Source: Streptomyces katrae (GTDB taxonomy: Bacteria; Actinomycetota; Actinomycetes; Streptomycetales; Streptomycetaceae). From it: a stretch of DNA of 25,585 bases. The stretch's first letter is position 1, and each line of letters opens with the position of its first letter. Shown here one piece after another: positions 1 through 7,859 of this stretch. The position numbers and the translations under genes were made by a program. The notes beneath the pieces were generated by a model that had not been told where the DNA came from, made no database searches, and saw only the letters and a list, made by a program, of their open reading frames with translations. The stretch lies in contig NZ_JZWV01000015.1 of assembly GCF_000966975.1 (NCBI RefSeq), forward strand, positions 1 to 25,585. Reading direction: 5' to 3'.

Positions 1-1383
1 GCCCTCCAGGACTACTGGCTGCGCTGGCTGCTGCCGGTGGGTACCGCCGTGCTCGTCGGTACGGGATCGGTGGTGTTCACGGCCTGGCTGCTGCCCGGCG
101 CGGGCCTGGTGCTCGCGGTGGGACTCCTCCTGGCCGGGGTCGGGGTTCCCCTGGTCAGCGGGGCGTGCGCGCGCAGTGCCGAGCGGCGGCTCGCCCCGGC
201 CCGCGGGGAGCTCGCCACCCGGGTGGCCGACCTGCTGACCGGTACCGCGGAACTCACCGTCGCCGGGGCCCTCGCCGACCGGAAGGCCCGGGCGCGGGAC
301 GCCGACGGGGTGCTCACCCGGATCGCCTCGCGCGGGGCCGCCGCCGCCGGACTGGGCGGCGGGCTGTCCGCCCTGGTGTGCGGGGTCACCGTGGTGGGCG
401 CCGCGTTCGCCGGTGCGGGCGCCGTGGCGGACGGACGGCTGTCCGGTGTGGCCATGGCGGTGGTGGTACTGACCCCGCTCGCCGCGTTCGAGGCGGTGGC
501 CGGGCTTCCGCTGGCGGTCCAGTACCGGCAGCGGGTTCGGCGCAGTGCCGAGCGGGTGTACGAGGTCATCGACGCTCCCGTGCCCGTCGCCGAACCGGCC
601 GAGCCGCAGGAGCCGCCCGTCTCGCCGTTCCCCCTGCGGCTGACGGGACTCGCCGCCCGCCACGACGGCCAGGAGCGGGACGCCCTGCACGGGCTGGACC
701 TGACCCTGGAGGCCGGCCGCCGCATCGCGGTCATCGGGCCCTCCGGGTCGGGCAAGACCACGCTCGCCCAGGTCCTGCTGCGGTTCCTGGACCCGCGGCA
801 CGGCGCGTACACCCTGGGCGGGACGGACGCGCGCGCCCTCGACGGCGATGGCGTACGCCGCCTCGTCGGCCTGTGCGCCCAGGACGCGCACATCTTCGAC
901 AGCTCGGTCCGCGAGAACCTGCGCCTGGCCCGCACCGGGGCGAGCGAGGAGCAGCTGCGGGAGGCGCTGGCCGCGGCACGCCTGCTGCACTGGGCCGACG
1001 GGCTCCCGGACGGGCTCGACACCCTGGTCGGCGAGCACGGGCAGCGGCTCTCGGGCGGTCAGCGCCAGCGGCTGGCCCTGGCCCGGGCCCTGCTCGCGGA
1101 CTTTCCCGTGCTCGTCCTGGACGAGCCGGCCGAGCACCTGGACCTGGCCACCGCGGACGCCCTGACGGCGGACCTGCTGGCGGCGACCGAGGGCCGGGCC
1201 ACCGTGCTGATCACGCACCGGCTCGCCGGGCTGGAGGCGGTCGACGAGGTCCTCGTACTGGACCGGGGAGCGGTCGTGCAGCGGGGGGCGTATGCGGAGC
1301 TCGCGGCCGTCGAGGGCCCGCTGCGGAACCTGCTGGAACGGGAGCGGCGGGCAGGTGCCATTCCGGCCGACTCCACGAGCTGA
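1..1383 (+). CDS. cydCD: CydC half of a thiol-reductant ABC exporter (CydCD), 5' truncated
   Basis: The frame is open from base 1 to the TGA at 1381-1383, so the gene begins upstream of the window. The first 170 or so residues are hydrophobic helices of an ABC exporter membrane domain. The nucleotide-binding domain follows: Walker A (GPSGSGKTT, about 735-760), signature LSGGQRQR (about 1048-1071) and Walker B (VLVLDEPAEHLD, about 1109-1144). In the known family CydCD exports cysteine/glutathione to the periplasmic side and is needed to assemble cytochrome bd oxidase. In Streptomyces the two halves are usually one fused protein encoded after cydAB. Only the last 460 residues are visible, so fusion versus separate cydC cannot be decided here. 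A generic exporter is the alternative; the match to the cydCD-sensor kinase gene order favours CydC. Confidence 0.82.
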   Translation, partial: ALQDYWLRWLLPVGTAVLVGTGSVVFTAWLLPGAGLVLAVGLLLAGVGVPLVSGACARSAERRLAPARGELATRVADLLTGTAELTVAGALADRKARARDADGVLTRIASRGAAAAGLGGGLSALVCGVTVVGAAFAGAGAVADGRLSGVAMAVVVLTPLAAFEAVAGLPLAVQYRQRVRRSAERVYEVIDAPVPVAEPAEPQEPPVSPFPLRLTGLAARHDGQERDALHGLDLTLEAGRRIAVIGPSGSGKTTLAQVLLRFLDPRHGAYTLGGTDARALDGDGVRRLVGLCAQDAHIFDSSVRENLRLARTGASEEQLREALAAARLLHWADGLPDGLDTLVGEHGQRLSGGQRQRLALARALLADFPVLVLDEPAEHLDLATADALTADLLAATEGRATVLITHRLAGLEAVDEVLVLDRGAVVQRGAYAELAAVEGPLRNLLERERRAGAIPADSTS

Positions 1384-1407
1384 CTTTCCCTCCTAAACGG
1401 GACTAAC

Positions 1408-1413
1408 TAGGCT
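1408..1413 (+). promoter_or_regulatory. Candidate -10 box (TAGGCT) of the sensor kinase gene
   Basis: TAGGCT fits the Streptomyces TANNNT -10 consensus and ends 7 nt before the ATG at 1421, so transcription would start at or within a few bases of the start codon. No convincing -35 hexamer lies at 17-18 bp spacing. A leaderless or near-leaderless transcript is inferred from position only. Confidence 0.4.
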
Positions 1414-1420
1414 CAAGAGC

Positions 1421-3157
1421 ATGTCAGTGGAGGAGTCCCAGGAACCGCCGGAGCCCGCCCGGGAAGCACAGGACCCGATGGAGGCCGCCACCCGGGCCAC
1501 CCGCAGCCTGCAGGGGCTGTCCACCGAGCTCACCGCCCGGGTGCCGCAACTGCTGGAGGCCATGCGCTCGGTCGGAACCGGTCTCGAACTGCACTCCACG
1601 CTCGACCGCATCTGCGAGACGGCCGCCGAGCTCGCGGACGCCCGCTACGCGGCGATCGGTGTCGTCGACACGGACGGCCCCGGGCTCTCGGACTTCGTGA
1701 CCTTCGGGCTCAGCGCCGAACAGGTGAGGCGGATCGGCCACCGCCCCGACGGCAAGCGGGGTCTGCTCGGCGCGCTGATCTCCCATCCCGACACGGTGCG
1801 GCTCGCCGACCTGACGAAGGATCCGCGCGCGGCCGGCTTCCCGCCGCACCATCCCCCCATGAAGACCTTCCTCGGCGTACCCATCAGGGTGCAGGGGGAG
1901 ATCTTCGGCAACCTCTACCTCGCCGAGAAGCACGGCGGCGGCGAGTTCAACGACTACGACGTCCACATGGTCCGCGTGCTGGCCACGGAGGCGGGCATCG
2001 CCATCGGCAACGCCCGGCTGTACGAGGCCGCCACCCAGCGGGAGCGCTGGATCGACGGCTCGGTGGCCGTCACCACTGCCCTGCTGTCGGGCGGGGACGC
2101 GGACGACGCCCTCGCGGTGGTCGCCGAACAGGCCCGCCACCTCGCCGACTCGGCGGCCGGGATCGTGATGCTGCCCGCAGAGGACGGCGGGATGGAGATC
2201 GTCGCCGTCTCCGCCGACAACCCGGCCACCTCGCTCGGCGTCGTGGTCCCCGCCGACAGCCCGGTGGTCGTCAAACTCCTCCAGGGCGAACCGGTCTTCG
2301 TGGAGGACGCCTCCGCGGACCCCCGCATGATCAGCCGCCTCACGAGCCAGTACGGGCCCTGCATGATGCTGCCGCTGCACAGCGGCGGACGGGTACTGGG
2401 GGCCCTCGTGACCCCGCGGGCCCGGGGCAAGAGGCCCTTCACCGAGGCGGAGCGGACCCTTGCCACGCAGTTCGCCTCGCAGGCCGCCCTCGCCCTGATG
2501 ATGGCCGAGGCACAGCGCGACCGGGAGCGGCTCGCGGTGTTCGAGGACCGCGACCGGATCGCCCGTGATCTGCACGACCTCGTCATCCAGCGGCTGTTCG
2601 CCACCGGGATGATGCTGGAGGGCGCACAGCGCCGCTCGATCGTCCCCGAGGTACGCGACGGCGTGGGGAAGGCCGTGGACGAGCTGGACGTGACGATCCA
2701 GGAGATCCGCACTGCGATCTTCGCGCTCCAGCAGGGCCCGGCGGAGGCCCCGTCGGGGCTGCGCACCCGTGTCCTGCGGGAGATCAACATGGCTGCCGTC
2801 CCGCTGGGGTTCAAGCCCGCGCACCGGTTCATCGGACCGATCGACGCGGCCGTGGGCGAGCTGGTCGGCAAGAACCTGATCGCGGCCCTGCGCGAAGCCC
2901 TGTCGAACGCCTTCCGGCACGCGGACGCGTCCCGGATCGAGGTGGTGGTCGACTCCACCGTCAGCCTGGCCGACGGCCGGCCGGGGGTGCGGCTGGAGGT
3001 TGCCGACGACGGGGTGGGCATCCCGGAGGGCGGGCGGCGCAGCGGCCTGCGGAACCTGCGGCGCAGGGCCGAATCCCTGGGCGGCTCCAGCTGGTACGGC
3101 CCCGGCATCGGGGAGGACGCCGGCGGGACCTCTCTGGTGTGGGAGGCCCCGCTCTAG
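1421..3157 (+). CDS. GAF-domain sensor histidine kinase, DevS/DosS-like
   Basis: A 578-residue soluble kinase with two GAF domains (about residues 50-200 and 220-365), a HisKA_3 dimerisation/phosphoacceptor segment and a C-terminal HATPase domain. The phosphoacceptor is predicted to be His385 in ARDLHDLVIQRLF. The ATP-binding N box is in ALREALSNAFRHA and the G box is DDGVGIPEGG. No membrane helices are seen, so it is cytoplasmic. The architecture is that of mycobacterial DevS/DosT, which bind haem in the first GAF domain and sense O2/NO/CO. The first GAF here keeps the HHPPMKTFLGVP stretch with His143/His144, near where I recall the haem ligand of DosS. Haem binding is inference. It sits 37 bp after cydCD, a gene for a high-affinity terminal oxidase, which suits a redox or oxygen role. 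No response regulator adjoins it in the window. Confidence 0.9.
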   Translation: MSVEESQEPPEPAREAQDPMEAATRATRSLQGLSTELTARVPQLLEAMRSVGTGLELHSTLDRICETAAELADARYAAIGVVDTDGPGLSDFVTFGLSAEQVRRIGHRPDGKRGLLGALISHPDTVRLADLTKDPRAAGFPPHHPPMKTFLGVPIRVQGEIFGNLYLAEKHGGGEFNDYDVHMVRVLATEAGIAIGNARLYEAATQRERWIDGSVAVTTALLSGGDADDALAVVAEQARHLADSAAGIVMLPAEDGGMEIVAVSADNPATSLGVVVPADSPVVVKLLQGEPVFVEDASADPRMISRLTSQYGPCMMLPLHSGGRVLGALVTPRARGKRPFTEAERTLATQFASQAALALMMAEAQRDRERLAVFEDRDRIARDLHDLVIQRLFATGMMLEGAQRRSIVPEVRDGVGKAVDELDVTIQEIRTAIFALQQGPAEAPSGLRTRVLREINMAAVPLGFKPAHRFIGPIDAAVGELVGKNLIAALREALSNAFRHADASRIEVVVDSTVSLADGRPGVRLEVADDGVGIPEGGRRSGLRNLRRRAESLGGSSWYGPGIGEDAGGTSLVWEAPL

Positions 3158-3196
3158 GAGTTCCTTCCGGGCCGGGCCAGGCCGGACCGGGCCGGA

Positions 3197-4078
3197 TCAG
3201 GCGTGCGCGGCGCGTTCGGCGAGGATGCGCTCGATCACCACGGCGACCCCGTCCTCGTTGTTGTCGACGGTACGGCCGGAGGCGGCCGCGATCACGTCCG
3301 GGTGGGCGTTGCCCATCGCGTACGAGGTCCCTGCCCAGCGCAGCATCTCGACGTCGTTGGGCATGTCGCCGAAGGCGACGACCTCGGCCGGGGAGATACC
3401 GCGCTCGGCGCAGCACAGCTCCAGTGTGCTGGCCTTGGACACGCCGAGTTCGCTGATCTCGAGCAGGGCGGTCGGGCTGGAGCGGGTGATGGCGGCGTAG
3501 GCTCCGGCGGCCGAGCGGGCCAGGGCGAGGAACTCGTCCGGGGCCAGTTCGGCGTGGTGCGCGAGCAGCTTCAGCACCGGCGGGGCGCTGTCGTCCGATT
3601 CCTGGCGCAGCAGCTTCTCGGCGGTGGCGACCGTTGCTCCCGGGTCCTGGAAGAAGGGCGGGTAGGCCGGCTCGTAGTTGATACCGGTGGTCGTCTCGAC
3701 CGCGAAGGAGGTGCCGGGGACGGCCCCGCGGAGGGTCTCGACCACCGTGAGCGCGGTGGCCCGGGGCAGCGCCCGCACCTGGACGAACTCCCGTCCGGCG
3801 TGCAGGTCGACCACGGCGGCGCCGTTCGCGCAGATCGCCAGGCCGTGCCCGTGGACGTGTTCACTGACCACGTCCATCCAGCGGGCCGGGCGGCCGGTGA
3901 CGAAGAAGACCTCGATCCCGGCCTCCTCGGCGGCGGCGAGGGCGGCGACCGTGCGCAGCGAGACGGATTTGTCGTCGCGCAGCAGGGTGCCGTCAAGGTC
4001 GGTGGCGATGAGCCGGGGTGCAGGGAAGGGCCCGTCCGGGCGCTGGGGAGCCGAGGTCACGGCTCCATCTTCGCCCAT
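3197..4078 (-). CDS. HAD-IIB (Cof-type) sugar/nucleotide phosphatase
   Basis: A 293-residue HAD superfamily hydrolase with motif [11 protein letters not shown] (nucleophile and acid Asp about 27 and 29), motif II in VTGRP, and motifs III/IV near the C-terminus in [14 protein letters not shown]. This is the Cof/YidA layout with a C2-type cap; such enzymes dephosphorylate sugar phosphates or flavin intermediates, and the substrate cannot be read from sequence. The ATG at 4078 was chosen because GGGAACC precedes it. The frame stays open to a GTG at 4120, but that codon lies inside parS. ATG 4099 and GTG 4060 are other options. It converges on the sensor kinase gene and is divergent from the LLM oxidoreductase gene. 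It is a paralogue of the HAD protein at 15156-15968. Confidence 0.88.
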   Translation of the reverse strand: MGEDGAVTSAPQRPDGPFPAPRLIATDLDGTLLRDDKSVSLRTVAALAAAEEAGIEVFFVTGRPARWMDVVSEHVHGHGLAICANGAAVVDLHAGREFVQVRALPRATALTVVETLRGAVPGTSFAVETTTGINYEPAYPPFFQDPGATVATAEKLLRQESDDSAPPVLKLLAHHAELAPDEFLALARSAAGAYAAITRSSPTALLEISELGVSKASTLELCCAERGISPAEVVAFGDMPNDVEMLRWAGTSYAMGNAHPDVIAAASGRTVDNNEDGVAVVIERILAERAAHA

Positions 4079-4113
4079 GGGTTCCCATGCGCTCACCATG
4101 ATCGGCCAGAGAT

Positions 4114-4127
4114 GTTTCACGTGAAAC
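4114..4127. other. parS: parS site 1 (ParB-binding palindrome)
   Basis: GTTTCACGTGAAAC is a perfect 14-bp palindrome identical to the Streptomyces parS consensus. It lies in the 93-bp gap between the divergent HAD and LLM oxidoreductase genes. In Streptomyces ParB loads at parS sites clustered around oriC and organises the origin region for segregation into spores. Two identical sites follow at 14972 and 20687. Confidence 0.93.
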
Positions 4128-4158
4128 GTGGCTCACAGCGCGCGGACGGCTCGCACCG

Positions 4159-4164
4159 TAGGCT
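4159..4164 (+). promoter_or_regulatory. Candidate -10 box (TAGGCT) of the LLM oxidoreductase gene
   Basis: TAGGCT ends 7 nt before the ATG at 4172, and no Shine-Dalgarno sequence precedes that ATG. Both points suggest a leaderless mRNA. The -35 region is not recognisable. Confidence 0.42.
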
Positions 4165-4171
4165 CCGTGAC

Positions 4172-5074
4172 ATGAGTCTTCGCTTGAGCACTGTGATCCT
4201 GCCGGTCCGTCCGTGGCACGGCGGCGGCCGAGACCAGTGGGAGCGGGCCGAGCGGCTCGGGTTCCACACGGCGTACACCTATGACCACCTGACCTGGCGG
4301 ACCTTCCGCGACGGCCCCTGGTTCGGTGCGGTTCCCACCCTGACCGCCGCGGCGGCCGTCACGGACCGGCTCCGCCTGGGCACGCTGGTCACCTCGCCGA
4401 ACTTCCGGCACCCGGTGACCCTGGCCAAGGAACTGATGTCCCTGGACGACATCTCCGGCGGGCGGATCACGCTCGGGATCGGCGCGGGTGGCAACGGCTT
4501 CGACGCGACCGCGCTGGGGCAGGAGGAGTGGACCCCCCGCGAGCGTGCGGACCGCTTCGCCGAGTTCGTTCCGCTGCTGGACCGGCTGCTGACCGAGAGT
4601 GCGGTGACCCAGCGCGGCACGTTCTACTCCGCCGAGGAGGCCCGCGGCATCCCCGGCTGCGTTCAGCGTCCGCGCCTGCCCTTCGCCGTCGCCGCGACCG
4701 GCCCGCGCGGTATGAAGCTCGTCGCGAAGCACGGCCAGGCCTGGGTGACCACAGGTGACCCCAAGGTCTTCGAAGGCACGCCCGAACAGTCCATCGAGGC
4801 CCTGCGCGGACAGGTCGGCAAGCTGGACAAGGCCCTGGCCGAGGCCGGGCGGGAGCCCGGATCCATCGAGCGGATCCTGCTGACCGGCTTCACCCCGGAA
4901 CGCGGCAGCATGCTGGAGTCCGTGGACGCCTTCGTCGACTTCGCCGGCCGCCACCGCGAGCTGGGCTTCACCGAGCTGGTCATCCACGCCCCGATCCCGG
5001 ACTCCGACTTCGCGGCCGACGAGGCCGTCTTCGAGCGGATCGCCACCGAGGCACTCGCGCAGCTGGGCGCCTGA
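4172..5074 (+). CDS. LLM-class (luciferase-like) flavin/F420-dependent oxidoreductase
   Basis: A 300-residue TIM-barrel protein of the bacterial luciferase-like family. It shows early-strand residues typical of the family (YTYDHLTW near residues 34-41), the conserved block RLRLGTLVTSPNFRHPVTLAKEL, and the loop SGGRITLGIGAGG that in F420/FMN members lies against the cofactor. Actinobacterial members often use F420; which cofactor is used here, and on what substrate, cannot be told. The frame continues far upstream, but those codons are antisense to the HAD gene and cross parS. The ATG at 4172 starts the conserved N-terminus and sits directly downstream of a TAGGCT box. The gene converges on kptA with a 39-bp gap. 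Confidence 0.9.
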   Translation: MSLRLSTVILPVRPWHGGGRDQWERAERLGFHTAYTYDHLTWRTFRDGPWFGAVPTLTAAAAVTDRLRLGTLVTSPNFRHPVTLAKELMSLDDISGGRITLGIGAGGNGFDATALGQEEWTPRERADRFAEFVPLLDRLLTESAVTQRGTFYSAEEARGIPGCVQRPRLPFAVAATGPRGMKLVAKHGQAWVTTGDPKVFEGTPEQSIEALRGQVGKLDKALAEAGREPGSIERILLTGFTPERGSMLESVDAFVDFAGRHRELGFTELVIHAPIPDSDFAADEAVFERIATEALAQLGA

Positions 5075-5113
5075 CGCCCGGCTCACGACCACTCCGCCGG
5101 GGTTCCCGCGCCG

Positions 5114-5653
5114 CTACTGGAAGCGCAGGAACTCCGGCGGTACGGCGTCCGCCAGCCACACGCCGTTGGCGCTGACCCGGAAGACGTGTCCGGCCGCACG
5201 CATCGCCCCGGCGTCCACCGAGAGCACCACCGGCCGGCCCCGGCGCGCCCCGACGCGGGTCGCCGTCTCCCGGTCGGGCGAGAGGTGTACGTGGTGGCGG
5301 CCCATCGGGCGCAGGCCTTCGGCACGGATGGAGTCCAGGGCGGAGGCGACGGTGCCGTGGTAGAGGTACGCGGGCGGTTCCGCCTCCGGCAGCTCCAGGT
5401 CCACCTCCACGGTGTGGCCCTGACTGGCCCTGATGCGGGTTCCGTCGACCGCGAACCGCTTCTTGTCGTTGGTGGCGACCACATGGTCCAGCTCGGCGCG
5501 GCTGAACGGGAAGCGGTGTGCCGCCGCCGCGCGGAGGAGGTCGTCGATCTCCACCCAGCCCTGCGGGTCGAGCGTCAGTCCGATGCGTTCCGGCTGGTGC
5601 CGTAGGTGTTTCGAGACGTACTTGGACACCTTCACGGTGCGTCGGTCATCCAT
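5114..5653 (-). CDS. kptA: RNA 2'-phosphotransferase (KptA/Tpt1 family)
   Basis: A 179-residue protein. Tpt1/KptA removes an internal RNA 2'-phosphate by transferring it to NAD+. In eukaryotes this finishes tRNA splicing; in bacteria, which lack that pathway, the natural substrate is unsettled. The expected conserved blocks are present: KHLRHQPERIGL near the N-terminus (Arg-His pair), YLYHGT in the middle, and HLSPDRETATRVGARRGRPVVL in the NAD-binding C-terminal lobe. The length matches the family (about 180-200). The ATG at 5653 was chosen because it begins the family-typical N-terminus; GGGGAG abuts it, closer than usual. It is divergent from the MIP channel gene. Confidence 0.9.
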   Translation of the reverse strand: MDDRRTVKVSKYVSKHLRHQPERIGLTLDPQGWVEIDDLLRAAAAHRFPFSRAELDHVVATNDKKRFAVDGTRIRASQGHTVEVDLELPEAEPPAYLYHGTVASALDSIRAEGLRPMGRHHVHLSPDRETATRVGARRGRPVVLSVDAGAMRAAGHVFRVSANGVWLADAVPPEFLRFQ

Positions 5654-5751
5654 CTCCCCAGCTTGATGGCTCGGGAGGGTCCCCCGCAGTGATTTTTCGC
5701 CCCCGCACGGCCTCGGCAGGCCCACGCACCCTCTATTAAGTTTCCAAGATA

Positions 5752-5767
5752 CGGAATATATTTTCCG
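5752..5767. promoter_or_regulatory. AT-rich inverted repeat over the channel gene promoter
   Basis: CGGAA-N6-TTCCG, with core TATATT, lies 27 bp before the MIP channel start. TATATT itself is a good -10 hexamer, so a protein bound here would cover the promoter. A further TTTCC lies at 5741-5745, giving alternating TTCC/GGAA/TTCC half-sites. The surrounding 5735-5780 stretch is far richer in A+T than the rest of the window. Operator function is inferred. Confidence 0.4.
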
Positions 5768-5794
5768 CTAGAAGCTCATTCAGAGGGAGAAACT

Positions 5795-6592
5795 ATGACA
5801 AATAAGGCTTCACTGCTGCGGCGCACGGCTGCCGAGCTCATCGGCACCGCGGGCCTGCTCGTGGTCGTGATCGGGTCCGGCATCCAGGCCGCGTCCCTCA
5901 GCCGCGACACCGGTGTCGCCCTCGTCGCCAACTCGCTCGCCACCGCCATCGGCCTCGGTCTGATCATCACCCTCTTCGGACCCCTGTCCGGCGCCCACCT
6001 GAACCCCGTCGTCACCCTCACCGCCTGGTGGGCCCGCCGCGCGGGCGGCGAGGGGCTCGCAGCCCGGGAGGCCTTCGCCTACGCCGCCGCGCAGATCGCC
6101 GGAGCCATCACCGGAGCCGTCGTGGCCGAGATGATGTTCGGCCGCACCCCGGGGACCTTCTCCACCCGGGTCCGTGACGGCGGCCACCTGCTGCTCGGGG
6201 AGGTCGTCGCGACCGCCGGCCTGGTCCTGGTCATCCAGGGACTCGGCCGCATCGGCCGCCCCAGGCTCCTCCCGGCCGCGGTCGCCGCGTACATCGGCGC
6301 CGCGATCTGGTTCACCTCCTCGAGCTCGTTCGCCAACCCGGCCGGCACGATCGGCCGTGCCTTCAGCGACTCCTTCACCGGGATCGCCCCGCAGTCACTG
6401 CCGGGGTTCGTCGCCGCGCAGCTGGCCGGCGGCGTCCTCGGCCTGGTCCTGGCCACGCTCCTCTACGGGCGGGAGTACGCGAAGGAGCGCGACCGGACGA
6501 CGGTCGAGCCGGTGCCTTCGGGGCAGTCGGACGGCCAGCTCCCGCTGGCCGATATGCCCCGCCCCGGTGCCGGGTCCGCGGCGATCGTCTGA
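5795..6592 (+). CDS. MIP/aquaporin-family channel
   Basis: A 265-residue membrane protein with six predicted helices and the two half-helix boxes of major intrinsic proteins: GAHLNPVVTL (NPV at 70-72) and SFANPAGTIGR (NPA at 181-183). In classical aquaporins and GlpF an arginine follows the second NPA and forms the selectivity filter; here residue 184 is glycine, so the pore is likely non-standard. Similar actinobacterial proteins are often found near arsenic-resistance genes, but none is seen here. The start is well supported by AGAGGGAGA 4 nt before the ATG. The first codons (ACA AAT AAG) are AT-rich compared with the neighbours. The substrate (water, small polyol, metalloid) is undetermined. 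Confidence 0.88.
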   Translation: MTNKASLLRRTAAELIGTAGLLVVVIGSGIQAASLSRDTGVALVANSLATAIGLGLIITLFGPLSGAHLNPVVTLTAWWARRAGGEGLAAREAFAYAAAQIAGAITGAVVAEMMFGRTPGTFSTRVRDGGHLLLGEVVATAGLVLVIQGLGRIGRPRLLPAAVAAYIGAAIWFTSSSSFANPAGTIGRAFSDSFTGIAPQSLPGFVAAQLAGGVLGLVLATLLYGREYAKERDRTTVEPVPSGQSDGQLPLADMPRPGAGSAAIV

Positions 6593-6605
6593 CGCCGGGC
6601 CCGTG

Positions 6606-6696
6606 TTGCCCACAGGAAAACGCGAGTTGTCCACAGCCGTTTCGACGGGTTTCGGCGCCATCTGAGCGATTCGCCCTGGGGATCGCCTGTGGACTA
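6606..6696. other. Minor DnaA-box group (one perfect, two near boxes)
   Basis: The 115-bp gap between the MIP channel and the MerR gene holds TTGCCCACA (6606-6614, one mismatch), TTGTCCACA (6627-6635, perfect Streptomyces DnaA box) and TGTGGACTA (6688-6696, reverse of TAGTCCACA, one mismatch). The genes converge here, so these are not promoter elements. DnaA binding is inferred from sequence. Confidence 0.55.
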
Positions 6697-6707
6697 CCGA
6701 TCGAGCA

Positions 6708-7622
6708 TTACCGGCCGCCCCGGCTGGCCAGATCGTTCATCGTCCGGGCCTGGAGCTCCCGCTCCGTCGCGGCCCGGACGAACTCGGCCACGTGCTCAGG
6801 ACCCACCAGCTCCTGGACCGCCCGTACCGTTCCCGCGGGCAGGGGCACCGGGGCGGGCCCGGCCGGCTGGACCGCGCCCGGGGAGCCGAGGTGGCGCTGG
6901 AGGTGCCGGGTCGCGAACAGCCGCATCGCGCGGGCCAGCTCGGCGTCGACCGTCTGCTGGGCCAGCGGCCGCAGCCGGCGCACCATCGTCGCCGCCTCCG
7001 CCGCGTCCGAGTCCGTCGGCGGCACCTGCCCGAGGTACCGGGCGAAGACGTGTTCGGTGGTGAACTCCAGGAAGCGCGAGGCGATGTGTTCGACCTGTCC
7101 GCGCAGCTCCCGCAGATGACCGGTGATGGCCGCGAGGGGCACGCCGGCCGCGTACAGCTCGGCCGCGACCGCCAGTTCCTGCGGGGAGGGCACCAGGAAC
7201 TCGTCCGGCCGGCCCGGGATGCGCTCCAGCACCCCGAGCTCACAGGCCTCGTCCACCGCCCCGTCGTCGGGCAGGCCGCCGAACCGGGCATTGAGGTCCT
7301 CCCGGCTGATCCGGTCGGCCTCCTCGTCCGTCCACGGTCCCTGCACCTCCGCGACCAGGCCGAGTACCCCGCCCAGCCCGCGCCCCGCGTCCCAGGCCTC
7401 GAGCAGCTCCTTGATGGAGGCCAGGGTGTAGCCGCGGTCCAGCAGGTCCGCGATCTGGCGCAGCCGGGCCAGATGCGTGTCCCGGTACACGTTGGACCGG
7501 CCCCGCCGTTCCGGCTTCGGAAGCAGACCGCGGTCCTGGTACGCGCGGATGGTGCGCACGGTCGCCCCGCTGTGGTGGGCCAGATCCTCGATCCGGTACT
7601 CGGCTGGCGCCTGATCGGACAA
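6708..7622 (-). CDS. MerR-family transcriptional regulator
   Basis: A 304-residue regulator. Residues about 8-77 form the MerR winged helix-turn-helix: YRIEDLAHHSGATVRTIRAY followed by RGLLPKPERRGRSNVYRD and a HLARLRQIADLLDRGYTLAS helix. The remaining 220 residues are an uncharacterised effector domain, much longer than in metal-sensing MerR proteins and without an obvious metal-binding Cys cluster, so a small-molecule or unknown signal is more likely. The start is TTG at 7622, with GGGAGCCGGGA upstream; no ATG or GTG occurs before the helix-turn-helix, so TTG is the probable true start. It converges on the MIP channel gene. The target promoter is unknown. The 240 bp upstream (7623-7862) holds no gene I can support. 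Confidence 0.88.
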   Translation of the reverse strand: MSDQAPAEYRIEDLAHHSGATVRTIRAYQDRGLLPKPERRGRSNVYRDTHLARLRQIADLLDRGYTLASIKELLEAWDAGRGLGGVLGLVAEVQGPWTDEEADRISREDLNARFGGLPDDGAVDEACELGVLERIPGRPDEFLVPSPQELAVAAELYAAGVPLAAITGHLRELRGQVEHIASRFLEFTTEHVFARYLGQVPPTDSDAAEAATMVRRLRPLAQQTVDAELARAMRLFATRHLQRHLGSPGAVQPAGPAPVPLPAGTVRAVQELVGPEHVAEFVRAATERELQARTMNDLASRGGR

Positions 7623-7859
7623 TCCCGGCTCCCTACGACATGGCGGCTCGGCCGACCGCGCCCGTGGCGGTCCGGGCGGCAGGAGGCGCCGCCAGGTACT
7701 CGACCGCCGTGAGCAGCGAGCCCTCCTGCGAGGGATGGTACGACCGCCGGATGCAGCGGGGTATGTCCGTGCCGTGCTCTCTGCGAGCCGTGACCGGACC
7801 CCGGCCCCGCCGTCGCGCGCCGGCCGGGTCCGCCTCCGCCCGGTCCGCGTCCGCCCGGA

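Noticed and set aside
3203..4171. Open frame extending the LLM oxidoreductase gene 323 codons upstream
   Set aside because: It is antisense to the HAD gene, crosses parS and shows no family similarity; the conserved protein starts at 4172.
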